Translations under genes and position numbers: made by a program
Assembly (NCBI RefSeq): GCF_000426465.1
Contig: NZ_AUFK01000017.1
Span: forward strand, 251,044 to 315,043
DNA: 64,000 nucleotides
Direction of reading: 5' to 3'
Origin: Epilithonimonas caeni DSM 17710
GTDB lineage: Bacteria; Bacteroidota; Bacteroidia; Flavobacteriales; Weeksellaceae
Shown here: positions 62,879 through 64,000 of the stretch, piece after piece
How the letters are laid out: every line of letters starts with the position of its first letter
Numbering within the stretch: the stretch's first letter is position 1
The notes under the pieces: generated by a model
Told to the model about the DNA's origin: nothing
The model's input: the letters and a program-made list of their open reading frames with translations, nothing else
Databases searched by the model: none

Positions 62879-64000
62879 ATGCGAATGATGATCAATTTAT
62901 TAGGGAGAAGATTTTTTTTCTCTTTTTTTCTGATATTTTCTTTGTGGTGTTCCGCCCAAGTCACAGAAGCTCAATTATTAAAAAAATATGAGCAAGCCGA
63001 TGCTTTAAGTGAAACTGACACTGAAAAATCTACAAACGAAACGATCAAACTTTATCAGCAATCTTTAAAATATCATTATACAACACTAGAGTTGAAATGC
63101 CTTTTGACATTGGGTTATAATTATGATTTTATTAATAAAATAGAAAAATCGTTAGAATATGCCAAGCTTCTTGAAAAAAGAGCAAAAGAAGAAAATAACA
63201 CCATATTACTAACTGATGCTTATCGTCTTCAGGGAAGAGAATTCAATAAACTGGAAATGAGAAAAGAGGCCTTAGCTTCGTTGGATAGAGCCCTTACTGT
63301 TGTCGACGAAAAAGATTTTCAAGCCAGAGGAAGTATTTATACAGAATATGCCATAATTTATCAAAACCATGATCAATCCAAATATTTTGAGTCTATCGGA
63401 AATGCTATTAAAAATCACCAGAAAATAAAGGATATCAAAAATAAAAATTATCGTCTCTCTTATGATTATAATATATTAGCGACCTATTATGATAATAAAA
63501 ACATTTACGATAAAGCAATAGAAAACTATAAGAACAGTCTTTTATTTTCTAAGGAAAATCCCATAATGAAAGGTGTCCTGAATTATAACATCGGTAATAT
63601 ATACATGAAGAAAGGACAATGGCAAAAAGCATTGGAGCATCTTTTAATAGCCGAGAAACTTGCAAAATACAAACCGGACCTTTTAGCCTATATTTATGAT
63701 GAATTATCTAATGTCTATCTGGAATTGAATGAAAATGACAAATCGATGTCTTATAGAATCAAATACAAGGAACTACAGGCGGAGCAGGATTCTGAAAAAT
63801 ATTTTGCGGCCCAGTCTGTTCATAAACAGATCATTGAGGAAAAAGACAAGGGATTTTCCATACAAAAGAAGCTGTTACTAGCTATTATATTTTTAATCCT
63901 TCTCGTTTTCACGGCACTGCTTATCATCAATAAAAATAAATCCAAAAAACAATTTGCCAATTACCAAAAAATAATAGAGAAGCTGCAAAACCAGGAATCG
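62879..64000 (+). CDS. TPR-containing membrane regulator, N-terminal part (runs off the window)
   Basis: 374 codons from ATG 62879 (MRMMINLLGRRFFFSFFLIFSLWCSAQ, signal peptide) to the window end with no stop. Residues about 60-290 are TPR-like (YNIGNIYMKKGQWQKALEHLLIAEKLAKY). A membrane helix follows (KLLLAIIFLILLVFTALLIIN), then a coiled coil begins. Periplasmic TPR, one membrane pass and a cytoplasmic coil fit flavobacterial AraC-type regulators or histidine kinases. The output domain lies beyond the window. Confidence 0.8.
   Translation, partial: MRMMINLLGRRFFFSFFLIFSLWCSAQVTEAQLLKKYEQADALSETDTEKSTNETIKLYQQSLKYHYTTLELKCLLTLGYNYDFINKIEKSLEYAKLLEKRAKEENNTILLTDAYRLQGREFNKLEMRKEALASLDRALTVVDEKDFQARGSIYTEYAIIYQNHDQSKYFESIGNAIKNHQKIKDIKNKNYRLSYDYNILATYYDNKNIYDKAIENYKNSLLFSKENPIMKGVLNYNIGNIYMKKGQWQKALEHLLIAEKLAKYKPDLLAYIYDELSNVYLELNENDKSMSYRIKYKELQAEQDSEKYFAAQSVHKQIIEEKDKGFSIQKKLLLAIIFLILLVFTALLIINKNKSKKQFANYQKIIEKLQNQES

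Overview
The window is from a Bacteroidota (Flavobacteriia) chromosome, most like Chryseobacterium or a close relative. The evidence is the two T9SS-sorted secreted proteins, flavobacterial housekeeping genes (DUF2480, ribosomal protein THX, lpxB, ppk1), and TTG-N17-23-TAnnTTTG promoters in place of the E. coli -35/-10 pair. About the first 45.4 kb is the right-hand part of an integrative and conjugative element (ICE). The remainder is ordinary chromosome.

0-17.4 kb is the conjugation operon, all on the + strand: traE (tail only), traF, traG (split by a T10 tract and carrying an inserted J domain), three tandem secreted paralogues in the usual TraI slot, a DUF5045-like protein, traJ, traK, a TraL-like protein, traM and traN. 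After a terminator come a MobC-type coupling ATPase, an M23 peptidase, three large uncharacterised proteins and a lipoprotein. No relaxase is visible.

17.4-29 kb is accessory: a PD-(D/E)xK-like protein, small unknown genes, an ArdC antirestriction protein, a DUF6876 protein, a UPF0489 protein, an uncharacterised two-gene cassette, a GNAT-like protein and a double-HKD phospholipase-D-like protein. Several of these look like defence or anti-defence cargo.

29-33.6 kb is a minus-strand operon running ssb, unknown, then PRTRC E, C, an F-position protein, B and ThiF. PRTRC ThiF, B and C resemble E1, E2 and ubiquitin-like proteins. 34.2-34.5 kb holds eight 15-bp iterons around a perfect DnaA box, so it is probably a replication origin. 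36.8-39.4 kb is the matching rep operon (HTH protein, DUF3853, initiator-like protein, Toprim primase), preceded by stacked GTGTTTT palindromes. Two surface-protein genes lie between origin and rep operon. 39.6-42.1 kb carries hipBA under a 53-bp palindrome and a divergent AbiEi-like gene. 43.5-45.4 kb has the tyrosine integrase and an excisionase-like protein, marking the element end.

Three diverged ~150-bp repeats (22.3, 23.5 and 33.9 kb) each contain a hairpin whose stem sequence differs but whose pairing is kept, followed by TTTTTTG-N17-TAnnTTTG. Each lies just upstream of a minus-strand gene of leading-region type (ardC, DUF6876, ssb). They are the best candidate here for an undescribed regulatory system, possibly a single-strand promoter family that acts on DNA entry.

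45.5-64 kb is chromosome: dnaK, a secreted M43 metalloprotease, ppk1-ppx, an LLM flavin oxidoreductase, a 1016-residue T9SS protein, comEC, a GxxExxY protein, a DinB-like protein, lpxB, DUF2480, DUF937, THX and the start of a TPR-containing membrane regulator.
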